A stretch of 64,000 bases of DNA, from positions 7,883,501 to 7,947,500 of the forward strand of contig NC_058502.1 of NCBI RefSeq assembly GCF_020382885.2. Reading direction: 5' to 3'. Both the position numbers and the translations under genes were made by a program. The DNA comes from Scatophagus argus (lineage: Eukaryota > Chordata > Actinopteri > Scatophagidae). Shown here one piece after another: positions 1-36,838 of this stretch; within the stretch, counting starts at the first letter, position 1, and each line of letters opens with the position of its first letter. The notes under the pieces were generated by a model that was not told where the DNA came from, did not search any database, and saw nothing but the letters and a program-made list of their open reading frames with translations.

Positions 1-139
1 AAGGTCGTGTGTAGGCTCCTGCATGCAGTGTGGCAGCTGAGCTTTCTGATCAGAAATGCATCCATTTCTGCTGAGAAGAGAGGAGATTCAATCAGCAGCG
101 TTTGAAATATTTAATGGCGTGTATGTTCTGGAAAGGAGA

Positions 140-142
<3 letters not shown>

Positions 143-170
<28 letters not shown>
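143..170. repeat. (GT)n microsatellite
   Basis: Fourteen GT units in phyhipl intron 1. The rest of 1-611 is intron with no exon seen. Confidence 0.95.
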
Positions 171-173
<3 letters not shown>

Positions 174-186
174 CAGGGCCTGATGT

Positions 187-200
187 GTTTCCATGGCAAC
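187..200. promoter_or_regulatory. RFX X-box in phyhipl intron 1
   Basis: GTTTCCATGGCAAC, the same 14-base X-box as at 14802. It sits about 410 bases upstream of phyhipl exon 2, next to a GT repeat. Confidence 0.4.
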
Positions 201-568
201 GTATATGGAAGTTGGCGTCACAGGCAGAAGTGTGTGTGTGACAGAGAGAGAGATGGGATATACTACTGAGGTGAGTGAAAGGTTTATGGTCTGTGAGAAA
301 GAAATGAGAAAAAAGATTCTGAAGATCAAATAAAAGTAGAGATATAATGGTGTATTAACCCACTGTCTTAATACGGTCCCAGGCATCTCAGATAATGAAA
401 ATGTGATTTACAATCACTGATCAATGTCTCATAACCGTTAAATTATTACGAGCAAAGATTCATAACTGATATTATGTCAAATTTAAATCACCTTTTCTGT
501 TCAGAGCAAGACGTGTGATACTAAAGGACTCCCAGAGTAAATAACATTTAGTGTGTTGTTCTATTTGA

Positions 569-7022
<6,454 letters not shown>

Positions 7023-7985
7023 GAAAAGGCAGAATTTAGGAGAGCGTGGAAAAGACTAGAGGTGACTGACCTCTACACACACAGGAAGTCCACATGTACT
7101 GATGAAGCAGACCAACTCATGCATGAAGCAGCAGATTTAGTAGGCTCCCAGACATAAACACCAACATATCTCTGACACCATTCTGTACTCTCCAGAGACC
7201 ATCACCATTCCCAAAGAAGAGTGGAGGAAAAAAATAGGAACACCTACACTGTTGTCTCACCTGAAAAGGGTTACCCTAAATGTTGAATACATACATAAAA
7301 CTGAGCGATCTTAACTGGGAACCAACACAGATCCATCCATCCATCCATCCTGCAAGTGAAAACTAGCATACTGACCAAACCCTTTAACTGTACTAACAAA
7401 CACGGGCTGCTTCTATTCAGTTTCCTGTTGTTTATTTTAATACACTGTCCCATATTTTATTAATGACCTTTGCCTTGTTATTATTGATATGCTGTTAGTT
7501 GAGTGTCCACAGTCTGTGTGGACAAGCATTATGTTCTTTCCAGTTACTTTAACTGTTTGGCGTTTTTTGAAATGTTTTGTTCTCATTCCACAGTAGTCAA
7601 ATTGAGACTTTACCTCTGACTAGTGGCACTGACTGGTATTACAATTCTCTATGGCTGCAGCATCAAGAGTCATCTTTCTTTATACCAAAGGTATTAAAAA
7701 CCAGACATGAAACCGCTGTGGAATCTTAACAGTACTAATGCAGCAGCCTCTAAAATTCACCAAGTCTTTAATGACCAAGTGTGAACTACTTGTCATCTTG
7801 TTAACCTTTAAAAAAAAGCATGATGCAGTTCTGTGCAGCATGAGTATGAAAGCTGTCAGTACCTCTTACCATAGCAACCTTTTTCTGAAACTTTCTCTTA
7901 TTTTATTGTAGTCAGTGGAAAGAAAGAAAGTAGAACCATAAACTGTGTTTAGCAGAATAAATGTGAAAAAATATTTATTTTTATT
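7023..7985 (+). other. phyhipl: phyhipl 3' untranslated region (probable)
   Basis: Non-coding stretch after the stop codon; it contains an (ATCC)n run at 7329-7351. The first good poly(A) signal in sense is AATAAA at 7956-7961; a later AATAAA at 8582-8587 could extend it. The end is inferred. Confidence 0.6.
7329..7351. repeat. (ATCC)n microsatellite
   Basis: Short tetranucleotide run in the phyhipl 3' UTR. Confidence 0.85.
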
Positions 7986-8762
7986 GATACATTCATATAT
8001 ATATCTATATATAGCTATATATATAGAAAATTCTATAAACCAGAAGTGCACAATGTCAAAAACTCTGATCATTGTCAACAACTGCATTTAGGGTATGAAT
8101 TAACTTCATACAGGCAAAATGAGGGGGAAGAACACAAATTTGAGCAGATATAACTTGCACTACAATGCCGACGTTCACCAACTTTCACATTTTTTTCTAC
8201 GGTGAGCATGATAATTGAACGATTTGGATCGACGATGAAATTATTAATGCATATCATAGCACAATGTAGGACTATGAACCTGACATGCACAAACACTACA
8301 GGATTGTCTCATTACATTTAAGCTTACACCTTTGTTTCCAAGATTGCACTTGTTCAAAATGCAGTTTCCACATTAACTATGGATGAAAATAGTATTTTGG
8401 CACAGAAAAAAAAGCAAGTAACAAAGTGCCATAATATAACTACTCATATTCTTATGTAACTAACATCAAGTTGTTACGGCTCTTTGTCCTTGATATAAAT
8501 TAGTGCTACATAAAATACACTTGCTACATCAGGTTTATAATAAGATGCATCATGAATGACAAAGGATGTGTTTTTGGGACTAATAAAAGCTCTGCAGTTG
8601 CCCCACGTTTAATTCAAATTGTCACCAATTACATCAGTTTTCTTCACGTAAAGTGCATCAACATTATGAGCATGGCATGAAACTCTAGACATACCGGCTT
8701 CACGACCTGATTTTCCAGAAATGTGTGAGTCCTGCAAAGTTTGATGAAAGTCCCACTGTGAC
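7974..8762 (-). other. fam13c: fam13c 3' untranslated region (probable)
   Basis: Non-coding stretch after the stop. An antisense-strand AATAAA lies at 7979-7974, 13 bases from the phyhipl poly(A) signal, so the two 3' UTRs probably meet or overlap. An AT-rich palindromic run sits at about 7992-8026. Confidence 0.5.
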
Positions 8763-27455
<18,693 letters not shown>

Positions 27456-27725
27456 TTTTCAACTCAACGGTCCGGGACGGTTCTCCATTTTTCACTTGTA
27501 GACGTATTTTCCCCTCCTTGGCATGATGCTCCACTCTCAGAAACTATCGGAAAGTTCGACGAGTGAGGAGTAACCACTGCCGTCTCCCTCACATCTCATC
27601 GTAGGCTAAAGATGAGAGAAAAAAAACGGTTGTTAAAATGGAGTACGGTTAGCTTACTCCGCAGCTAGCTCGCTGTAAATTTGTTTATGTTACTAGTCAC
27701 GTGACTCATGTGTAACCATAGTAAC
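27456..27725 (-). promoter_or_regulatory. fam13c: fam13c 5' UTR and promoter region
   Basis: Directly upstream of the start ATG. It holds a CACGTG E-box near 27699-27704 and an imperfect RFX X-box at 27712-27725. The transcription start is not visible from sequence alone. Confidence 0.45.
27712..27725. promoter_or_regulatory. imperfect RFX X-box
   Basis: GTAACCATAGTAAC fits GTNRCC-N2-RGYAAC. It lies about 0.26 kb upstream of the fam13c start codon, a usual distance for an RFX site. Confidence 0.4.
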
Positions 27726-29005
27726 CAGTGGCGGGGTTGCCAGGAGAAGTGGGAGCAGACTGGCTCGGGATGCTAAAGCGTACAGGTCGAGGAAGCTGAA
27801 CCCCACCGAAACCGTTAAGTACTTCATCATTTTGGATGAGCTTAAGTGGTTCTTCACGTCAAACCTGAGGAAGAAAATGGCTCTGGGTTAGGACCAGCCG
27901 GGTTGGACATCAACAACGTTGACTGGATGAACGTGGTATCACTCCGCCATCCTGGAAAATGTAGTCCAGCTCCAGAAGAAATATGTTACAAAGTCTGACA
28001 CTTAGTATCATTACTTAAAATGTTTTTTTATTGGCACTTTTTAAATAAAATAATAGAACAGAAATGTAGACAAACCTTATAAGTTGGCGTAAAAAAAGTA
28101 CAAGTAAGAGTGGTTAAAAGGTGACAGCCAAAGATAATGTCTCTTTTGGTCGGTTCTAATTGCCTCATCTGCACCTTGTGAATAAATACCCTCTACAAAC
28201 ATAATAAGCAAACACTAATGTCCCAGATTTAGCCTTACGCCTGCAACTGGAACTGTCAAAAAATACATGTGTGGTATATTTAACAACATTCACGTGATTC
28301 TAAAAAAACTATTGCAATGTATTCATTACAATTATGATCACGATAATAAACTTCCAGCTTAAACAAAAACAGGGTTTTTTACAGCTCCATGGCCGGTTTT
28401 GTGCATGTAAAAGTCACTAGCACAGAGGACTTTACAAACTAATGCTAATATAAAATTTTATCAAACAATGTACACACAAGTATGCCAACGTGTGTGCAGA
28501 CGTGCACACGTTACAAACACATACACACATACACAACATGATAGAAAAGTATCAGTCTGGTCAAAATGAATGGCAGCAGATGTCATTACGATCATGCCAC
28601 AAAGTGAAAGAACATGCTGTTACAGTTGGAGTAACTTACATTAGGATCTCATTTGTGTTTTTACATGTTTTCAATCATCATAACTTATTCAAGTCTCTGT
28701 GCGATCCAAAAAACAGGAGGTATGTGGAACTCAAACCGTTAAAAAAAAAACCTATAAATTCAGTTGATGCACTTGAAGACAAAGACTACAAAGCTTTCGT
28801 ATTGTTCCAACAGACATTATGTGTTGACAGGCATTAACTATAGTTGATACTTTGGTTAGATACATAGTGGTGTAATTAAGACACATCTAAAAAAAAAACC
28901 TAAATACAAAATAAAAATGTGTTGCTAAAACTACGATTATCAAAAGACGGCTCCCTCCTTCACTCCAATCCCTGTATTCTCTGTTCCACTGAGATTAATG
29001 GACCA

Positions 29006-29029
29006 TTTTGTTTGTTTGTTTGTTTGTTT
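29006..29029. repeat. (TTTG)n microsatellite
   Basis: Tetranucleotide run in the slc16a9 3' UTR. Confidence 0.85.
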
Positions 29030-29230
29030 TGTGCATTTATAAGGTGGTTTCAAATGTTTTGTTTTTTTTAATTGAGTTAAATTAACACCCAACATTTTTT
29101 CTTCCAAGTGTTATGACCAGCACCATGTCTTCTTTCAGAGCAACAGTGAAGTGGAAAGTGTTAACAGAATAAACACATGTAGAATTGGGGAGTTGAGCGG
29201 TAGTGTTCAGTTGACCTCATAAAATGAGGG

Positions 29231-29250
29231 AATAATAATAATAATAATAA
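29231..29250. repeat. (AAT)n microsatellite
   Basis: Short trinucleotide run followed by A's in the slc16a9 3' UTR. Confidence 0.85.
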
Positions 29251-29532
29251 AAAAATCAGCAGAGGCATCAGAGTCAAACTTTAAAAAGATCTGCAGTATA
29301 TGGTTTGAACCTGAGAAATCCAGGCAAAGGACAGAGGAAAGGCCTGCATTTCAAAACCTCTGGCAAGTATTTTGGTATATTAGAACCAGGCAACAGAAAT
29401 AAAGGGGAAAACCCCTCCTTAGTCAAAGAAAGAAAATTCCTCCTAGAGGCTTTCAGGTTTACAGTAATTTTTCAGTGGAGGGTTGCTGGGTAATAGGGAT
29501 AAGATTTGAGTCCCGATAAAAGGCGCTCATAT

Positions 29533-29714
29533 TCAGGCTACTGAGGCAACTTTGTCACAGTTGCTGGTGTAATGGACGTCTGGTCTGTTCTCCGAGTGCT
29601 TCCTGTTCCAGCAGGGAAGGGTGAGCAGAAACAAAATGAACGCTCCCAGCACAACGCAGCTCCCACTGAAGTAGAATGCAAAGTCATACGACTGCGTCCA
29701 GTCAAAGAACCACC
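29533..29714 (-). CDS. slc16a9: slc16a9 last coding exon (TM11-12)
   Basis: Encodes [20 protein letters not shown] ... ending KVASVA and TGA at 29535-29533; human ends KVASNV. Confidence 0.95.
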
Positions 29715-32700
29715 CTGGAAAGTTATGAGGAAAAACAGACATTGTGAACACAGTCAGCAGGGATTCTTGGCAGATACAGCAGTCAGCTAAACAATGACAA
29801 GTTGTCTCCTCACTGAAGTCGACATGCCCCCTGCCTTGCTCTGTTTGCATGCATGATTCAATATTTTGAAATGTCTCTGAAAACATGGCGTTACCAAAGG
29901 GTTGATTTCTGCACAATATAAAAATATCTATATATCTCTTTCTGTGTCTCTTCTACCTAACCCATAACTGCCAGTGTAGCAATCCTTACAAATTCAAACA
30001 AAGACAAGCATTCTTACCTACAACAGGGGGTCCAAGCATGATCCCAAATCCCCCAAAGAACATGAGGATGCCATGGGCCTGTGTCAGTCTTTCCAGGCCA
30101 ACAATCTGAGTGGTAATATAAGAGGTGAGAGACCAGTTTCCAGAGAAGAAACCCAGGACTACAGACAGGATCTGCAGTCCCACATAACTCTTAGTGATAG
30201 GAATAAGCAGCAGCGACACTCCTCCTGCAAACATGGTGAAGGCATACAGATAGATGCCGTTGATCCACCTGATGTCCACCAGGATACCCAGCACTAGTTT
30301 ACCCACGCAAGTGGCAATGGCCCCTATTGATACCAGAGGAATGAGACTAACTTCGTCAATGAGTCCTTGACTCTGCGCCACATCTTCTATGAAGAGCACA
30401 GGAGGGAAGGCCCCCAAGCTGAAGAGGAAGACAGCAATACAGAAGGCCACCATGGCTTGGTCCTGCAGGATCTCATGCATGGAGTGCACATACTTTGAGT
30501 AGTTCTGCTGCTTCTTCTTGATGGTTTTCATGATGGCTAACCCAGACAGAAAGCTGGTTTTCTTTTTCTCTGTCTGAATGGCGTCCTTGGCATCGACTGT
30601 GATGAGCAATTCTTTCACCATCATAACTTTGTCTGGTGTGGCTGCGGTGGAACCTGTTGTGACCTTCATGTCTTCCAACGGGGGCTTCTCAAAAAGCTGC
30701 TCCTCCGTGTTGCGTTCCAGGGCGGCCTTCTGCTTGAGGTAGTACCCTGGCATGTTCAGGGGCCTCATGAAGCCAGCGCAGGCCATGAGATTTAGTGCAA
30801 GACCTCCGATGATTAGCAGGCAGCCATCCAGGCCGTACAGCACAATCAGCTCGTTCTGAGCGGTGGCGTAGATGAATGCTCCAACACTCGTACCTGGGTG
30901 AGCAGGGGAAGACAAACATTCAGTGTCTGTTTAAGAAAGTGACAGATCAATTAATACACATTAAAAGCCACTGTGTGTAGAATTCTATGTGAGTGCAGAC
31001 CCTTTTAAATGTAGTTTTATTTATAGAAAAAGGAGGCAATTTTGCTGAAAACTGGTGCAGTCCATGTGTTGGTTTTTGCTTATTCATCTCTGTGTTCTTC
31101 ATGCAGTCATACTTGTCTTTTTGATGCTGCCACTAGATGGAGCCAGTCCAAAATTTTCAAATTCCATACTCACATTAGATTGGAAGAATATCATAACAAA
31201 AGAATGAAAATCAACATTTTATGGTCCTCTCCAGTTTAAAGTTTAAAAGCTGCTTCACCTCTGACAACAGCAGGTCAGAAGTGGGACCTTTTGCATCTGT
31301 AACCTCACCCAGCAGTGATGTCATGGTGTACCAACACAGCGAGGTTAAAATAATGTTAAATGACTCTTTAATATATACGCAGTGAGACAGCTCAATAGTT
31401 CTAAATGAATAATGGACTGACTTAAACTTTTAAAATAAAGACAAGGTGTGAATAATAACCCTCATTAAAGACAATTTTGCCTGATATGGATTCAAAGTGT
31501 AATGTCAACCTTCCTGAACCATTACCATCAAAGTTTGATTCTGAGCCAACCTAGTCTCTGGCCAGCAGTCCATGTTCCTATAAAAGACCACTCTGCCTTT
31601 GCTACACCGCAGATGTTTACCTCAGCATCCCATGGCTCCCAGCAGCTCATACATGAAAGAAGTGAGCATGGAGTACTGGTGTGCACCCAGTGAGCCCAGA
31701 GGGTGGGCAGCAGTACCTGTGGTGACAATGCCGAGGGCCAGGCCGCGTCTCTTGTCAAAATACTGACAGGTGATCGTCAACGTGGCTGCGTAGACCAGAC
31801 CGCAACCCAAGCCTATAGTGGGTGAGAGGACAAAGGAGGAAGGATTTCCATTAGCTCAGGTGAAAGAGGGAAAAGTTTTCCACTTCTAAAAATACACAAG
31901 AATGGGAACTCATTTGCACAGTTCATATCAGGAAAATATCTTACGTTTAATTTAGGTTTTTTCAAAATTCTATAAATTTGTAGGCATATATTAGTCTATA
32001 ACTCATACAATACTACAGAACAGCATTGTGCTGTGTGTATTGCAGTAGGTGAACTCAAAAAATCATTACCAAGATGTATTCACAATGTACATAAATCCAT
32101 AAAGGCACTGTGCACAAGGTTTCTTGTGCAATCCAATTAGGAAAACATAAAAGAAGCATAGCATAGCAGTAAACAGGCTGCACGTGCATATACAGCCACA
32201 GCCATCTTCTAAGGGCATCTCTAAAAATAAATGGCTGTCTTCAAATATGCATGGCCTCTCTTTTCCGCCAGTCAGCACTGCCTCTGCAACCATTTACCAG
32301 GATTAAGCGTGTCTGGGCTGTCTGTTAAAGTGTGCTAACAGGTGCTGTTGGGCCCACACGGGCACACTGGTGAGGACGCCGAGGCACGAAAGGGTCACAT
32401 GGGAATCGTGCTTTGCCATAATTTTTTTTTCCTGTCAACAATAAATACAAACTCAATATCTTTAAGGTCAAACCAATACTGCTCTCTGTGGCATAGATAT
32501 TTATCAACGGCTAATTTGATGTTCCCTATCGCAACAGTTGGACTTCACACATGGCACTGCTTGTTTCAAATAATTGGACAATGTGTTACGAAATTCTCTT
32601 ATGTTAGACGGATAAGAGGCTTAGTTAACTCCCATGACCACAGCAACATCAAACACATTTTTCTCATACAGACCATGACACTGTCACATCACATTAGATT

Positions 32701-34851
32701 CAAAATGCCAAGACCCAAGCCCCTACTTTACTATCTGTGTGACAGTCACTTGAATGAAGCATCTGGGCTGTTTGCTATATTATCTTTAGAGGCTTGTGCC
32801 TTTTAGGGTACCCACCCACCCCACCCCACCCCGCCCAGGGTCACATCAAGAATTTCCTTACCGACCACAATCCCATAAGAAAAGATGAGGAACTGGACAT
32901 TAGGAGCAAAGGCACTGAGCATCAGGCCGCCCGCCACCATTACGCCGCTGAAGATGGTCACAGGGCGAGCCCCAAAGTTGTCCACACAGGCACTGCAGAC
33001 AGGACCTGAGGGAAAAGAGGTCGACAGAGGGACAAGGACAGCGAAAAGAGAGTGAAGAGTTGGAAGAGGTTAGCGACTAAGAGCGAACAAAGGATAATGA
33101 TGACATCACGTAGCTTAATTTGTCGTATTCTGGATGACAAATAGGGTTAAATAGGGTTTCCGAGAAAATCGAATCCCATCACACAAAGCCCTTCTGAGTC
33201 TGACCAGGACTCGGCCACATCACATTAGGTTCAAACTGGCAAGTTGTCAGGTGTGGTCAAAGAGAAGAGAAGATAATCTTAAGAGGCCCAGTGTTAACAT
33301 GAACCCACAGGTTCATAGCTTAACTCCTCAGCATCCTTTAATTTAACCTTTCATTTGCTTCAAGTTTGGAAATATCAACTCATTCTGCACCGTCTTATGG
33401 TGAGATATATGTATTTATCAACCCTCTCACCCTTTTCACAAGAGCTACGTGATATATGAAGTATACTGTGTGTAATACTGAAACACGAGAATGTCTTTGT
33501 CACTTCTCGTGAATACTCCCACATCCTGAGGTTGTTTGACTCATTCATTGAGCAACATATACTGTTGCTTTCCCCTCTGAGCAGGGGGAGGATCATGCAG
33601 GACCAGCAGCGACTGCAGTGCTGCAGCTGTCAGGCAGCTGGGCGATATGTTCAGGACCTGACTAGGCTCCCACCCTATGAGAAAGACGACATTAAGAAGC
33701 CAGACCAGGGAGCGAGCTTTGCCTCAGGCGGAAATATCAACCAAGACTGCTATCTGTCACTGATTCTGTTTCCTTCCTACACAGTAATGGAGTATACCGT
33801 TATTGTAATCTCCTGGCTTAACTGATAGAGTTTAGTTTGGTTCTCTTCTCCAAACTGACACACTTTTATACTCTTCCCCCTTTTTTATGTTTGGGTTCAA
33901 GTATCTGTATGGATATAACCTAGTTCAACCAAGACAATATTTAAGTGCCTGTATTTCCATCCTTTTCTCTCCTCTCCATCTGTCTTTTATTCCCTCCCTT
34001 TGTGGTTAAATTACAGGCCAAGTGATCCTCCTATATTCATAGCTTGGATGACTTGCACTTGTTTTGCTCTCCTCGAAAATCAATAACAGCAGCTCCACTG
34101 AGGGAACCACAGAGGGCTCATCTTTGTATTTTCTCCCCACCCTGCTGAAACATTAAAGTAAACAGAACTCTTTAACACCTGTAGTCATAGTAAATATATT
34201 CACTGGTGATAGTTTGTCATTGGCCAGACTTTGAACAAGCTATGTTATTGTGTCTGCTGCGTTATCAGTGTTATCATGTGGAATGATAACTGAGAAGGAA
34301 AAGGTATGCAGACGGGTGTAAAGGTGAGTATGTAGTGCTAAAGCACAAAGCAGGTGTGGAATCCCTCCCTCGATTAAACTTATCGGTGGACTTAGTGCCC
34401 ATAATCATACTGTATGAACTGCCAAAACATCAATTTACTGCTCAGCACAAATTATCAGATGTTAAAACACTAATCTTGAGAAAACATGCTCAAAAATTAC
34501 ACACATCTTTCTCCGTTCGCATCCATTTAACTTCACAGCAGCATCAGGAGCGTCCCTGATCCATCTCACCAATCTAATTAAACTTCAGTTTTAGTTTGGG
34601 TCTTTAATCCTAACATAGGACTAATGTTGAGGATTATTTCATTGCAACTCACTTGCTATTAGTCCCACTCCAGCCACAAGGGAGCCCACCCAGGCTGTCA
34701 AGCCTTTGCCCTCCTGGAAAACATGCAGCCACTCGGGGTACAGGACTCCCACTGACTGGGGTGATCCATAGGCCAGGAGCTGGGCCATAAAGGAGGCCCC
34801 AACAATCGCCCATCCCCAGCCTCCGTCCAGGACTTCAGTAGATGGAGCCAT
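29533..34851 (-). CDS. slc16a9: slc16a9, monocarboxylate transporter 9 (MCT9)
   Basis: Five coding exons (34653-34851, 32862-33005, 31717-31812, 30018-30893, 29533-29714), all joined in phase 1, give 498 residues; human MCT9 has about 509. It is a major-facilitator plasma-membrane carrier of the SLC16 family. The family signatures are present: DGGWGW at residues 9-14 at the start of TM1 and [11 protein letters not shown] near residue 132 in TM5. A long basic cytoplasmic loop between TM6 and TM7 (about residues 190-260) is followed by TM7-12, including [11 protein letters not shown] and [10 protein letters not shown]. Human SLC16A9 has been linked to carnitine efflux and creatine transport; the substrate in fish is inferred. 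The start ATG at 34851 has a CACC context. Confidence 0.96.
30018..30893 (-). CDS. slc16a9: slc16a9 coding exon 4 (TM5-11 with central loop)
   Basis: The 876-bp main exon, from [20 protein letters not shown] to [12 protein letters not shown]; acceptor CACCCAG, donor GTAAGA. Confidence 0.96.
31717..31812 (-). CDS. slc16a9: slc16a9 coding exon 3 (TM4-5 signature)
   Basis: Encodes [31 protein letters not shown]; acceptor ACTATAG, donor GTACTG. Confidence 0.95.
32862..33005 (-). CDS. slc16a9: slc16a9 coding exon 2 (TM2-4)
   Basis: Encodes [20 protein letters not shown] ... FSYGIVV plus one base; acceptor CCCTCAG, donor GTAAGG. Near identical to human [18 protein letters not shown]. Confidence 0.95.
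34653..34851 (-). CDS. slc16a9: slc16a9 coding exon 1 (TM1-2)
   Basis: ATG at 34851-34849, [20 protein letters not shown]..., ending GVGLIA plus one base before donor GTGAGT. Confidence 0.95.
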
Positions 34852-34907
34852 GGTGCTGATCTTAGAGCTGCCCTCGGGGATCTGCTACAGCTTTGGCAGA
34901 GGTGTTC
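34852..34907 (-). other. slc16a9: slc16a9 5' UTR part of start-codon exon
   Basis: An acceptor TGTCCAG ends at 34908, so the exon with the start codon probably begins at 34907 and carries 56 non-coding bases. Confidence 0.55.
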
Positions 34908-35271
34908 CTGGACAGGACATAACAAACGAAACACTTCAGTCAGGGTTTTACTGTAAAATCATTTGAAAGATGACAAGTGGAGCACAAGTTATTGCCCAAG
35001 ACAATATTTTTAAGTCTGACCTGCAACAGCTTCCAAACACACACACTTACACAAAGCCTTGATGTAGTGAAGGCTGCTGTAGCACCTGGCCTGAACAAAC
35101 AGGTGAGTCACCTGTATGATGACTGACCGACTGATGACTGACTGACTGACTGCAACTTACACAAAGGCAACTGCTCCTTTTGTTACCATTATCCTTTCCA
35201 TAGCCACACCTTGAAGGAGGAGAATCTGCACTACTTTGCAACCGTCTTGAACCCCCCTCCACCTCCACCAC

Positions 35272-35291
35272 CACACACACACACACACACC
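35272..35291. repeat. (CA)n microsatellite
   Basis: Dinucleotide run in the slc16a9 5' intron. A second A-run followed by (CA)n is at 35705-35733. Confidence 0.9.
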
Positions 35292-35745
35292 TTTAACCTT
35301 TCTCTTCCACAATTCAGCTCTTATCCTTAATACACAAATGGCAGACCTAAGTTTTCCAGAGCTCTATCATTAATAATTTAGCACAGATGAACTTTATACA
35401 TCACTGCAGCAGCATTAATCCCTCCCGTCACATTTTGCTTACAATGACGCTTCTTAGTGAGGGGGGGGGAAGTTGTTGCAAAGCTCATCAGATATCCCTG
35501 CTTACAAAGCAGGCTTATGACATGTTGACAGTAAATAGGTTACTTTGTAGTTTAAATATAAGACATTAATATCTCGAAGAAAATCACTGTATTGGCTAAT
35601 GATTGGCTGAGATGACATCTTCTCTACATGCGTCAACGACAACAACAAACACCGTATTTTCTCATCGCATCCTATCTTCTTACAGATGCTTGTTGTTTTT
35701 GTTAAAAAAAAAAAAAAAAAAAAAACACACACACGCAACACTCAC

Positions 35746-36110
35746 CTCAGCATCTACAAAAACAGCAGCAGGACCCTGCAGAGCTGCGCGTTCTGCAGGA
35801 ACTTTCCATATAGGATGGTTTCCCCGTTAAAAAAACACTGCAGATAACATAAACGAGGAAAAACTCGTCCACGCACGCTGGTCTGTCTGATCTGCTATCT
35901 ATGGTTTTTGCGTGTTAAGAGAACACCCTGCGTCGACAATGCGCATTGTGCATCCGTTTCATACTGCTTTGTAACCGACAACAAAACCGGTTCAAGGCTG
36001 TTCTTGCTGGTCCAGCAACCACAGCGGCAGATCTGAGCGCAGCTACAGGAGGAAAGGCGCTGCTTCCTCTTGCGCGCCCGGAGCGCACAGCAGACTGATG
36101 AGAAGTCTGC
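35746..36110 (-). promoter_or_regulatory. slc16a9: slc16a9 first non-coding exon and promoter region (probable)
   Basis: Reading the minus strand, a strong donor (GAG then GTGAGT) sits at 35745. The stretch to about 36.1 kb is locally GC- and CpG-rich (GCGCGCCCGG near 36073). I infer the first exon and promoter here; the start is not determined. Confidence 0.4.
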
Positions 36111-36812
36111 GGACTTCTTACATTCGAGCCTTCATCTGAAATGCCAAGTGAAGCTCGACGGGAAGCGTGCACGCACACACATGCATAAATATAAAATCCA
36201 TTACCTGATAGGTTTCCGGGTTGTTTTTATTATAAAGAACCTCATCGGTCAATTAAAAGAGTGAAAGCGGCAGTTAAAAATACATATACAGACGTAAAGA
36301 AAACGGAACACCCTGCTAATCTAAATGTCTTCTGTCTGGTCACGCTGAAAGTTGAAGGTACATGTGCTAACGATTTGTGGTGGGTGTATGGAGTACTTCT
36401 CTCCAGGAACAAACTGTGGATATTGCCACCAGTCCAGTCTGAACCGGTTGATGGATGGTAATAACACGACCACGTTGCACCAGCAGGGCGCACGGCCTGG
36501 TGAGCGTCGAATAACGCATCGCGTTACAGCCACAAAATCACATCAAATCCTTATCGGCCATCATTGGAAAACAACAGGAGTTTGATGATGGCGAACATAA
36601 AAGTCACAGACGAATATGCAGCAACATGCATTCAGTCTGCAATGCGGCTGCGACAGGTTAAAAATAGCAGCGGTTTGTGATATACACTTAACGCATGAAT
36701 ACTCTAGGAATATCTGAGTGTCCTGTAAAGAGGAAGCCTGCATTAACACAGAGTCGTTAAGTAAAACAGATGTAACCAAGGAAACACAGCTTTTTATTCA
36801 TTGTTTTCATCT

Positions 36813-36838
36813 TTGTTGTTTGTTTGTTTGTTTGTTTT
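36813..36838. repeat. (TTTG)n microsatellite
   Basis: Tetranucleotide run upstream of slc16a9. Confidence 0.85.

Larger units (their letters stand above)
28027..29532 (-). other. slc16a9: slc16a9 3' UTR (probable)
   Basis: About 1.5 kb without coding sequence, AT-rich, with (TTTG)n at 29006-29029 and (AAT)n at 29231-29250. A sense AATAAA lies at 28032-28027; its use is inferred. Confidence 0.5.

Noticed and set aside
27711..27891. About 60 codons open on the plus strand upstream of fam13c, ending TAG at 27889-27891
   Set aside because: No ATG in frame, no recognised homologue, and a frame of this length is expected by chance.
29572..29790. 72-codon plus-strand frame opposite slc16a9 exon 5
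   Set aside because: Antisense shadow of a well-supported exon.
36242..36493. Minus-strand frame ending in a hydrophobic segment, considered as a myoregulin candidate
   Set aside because: No similarity to the myoregulin, sarcolipin or phospholamban pattern; it lies at the slc16a9 promoter side.
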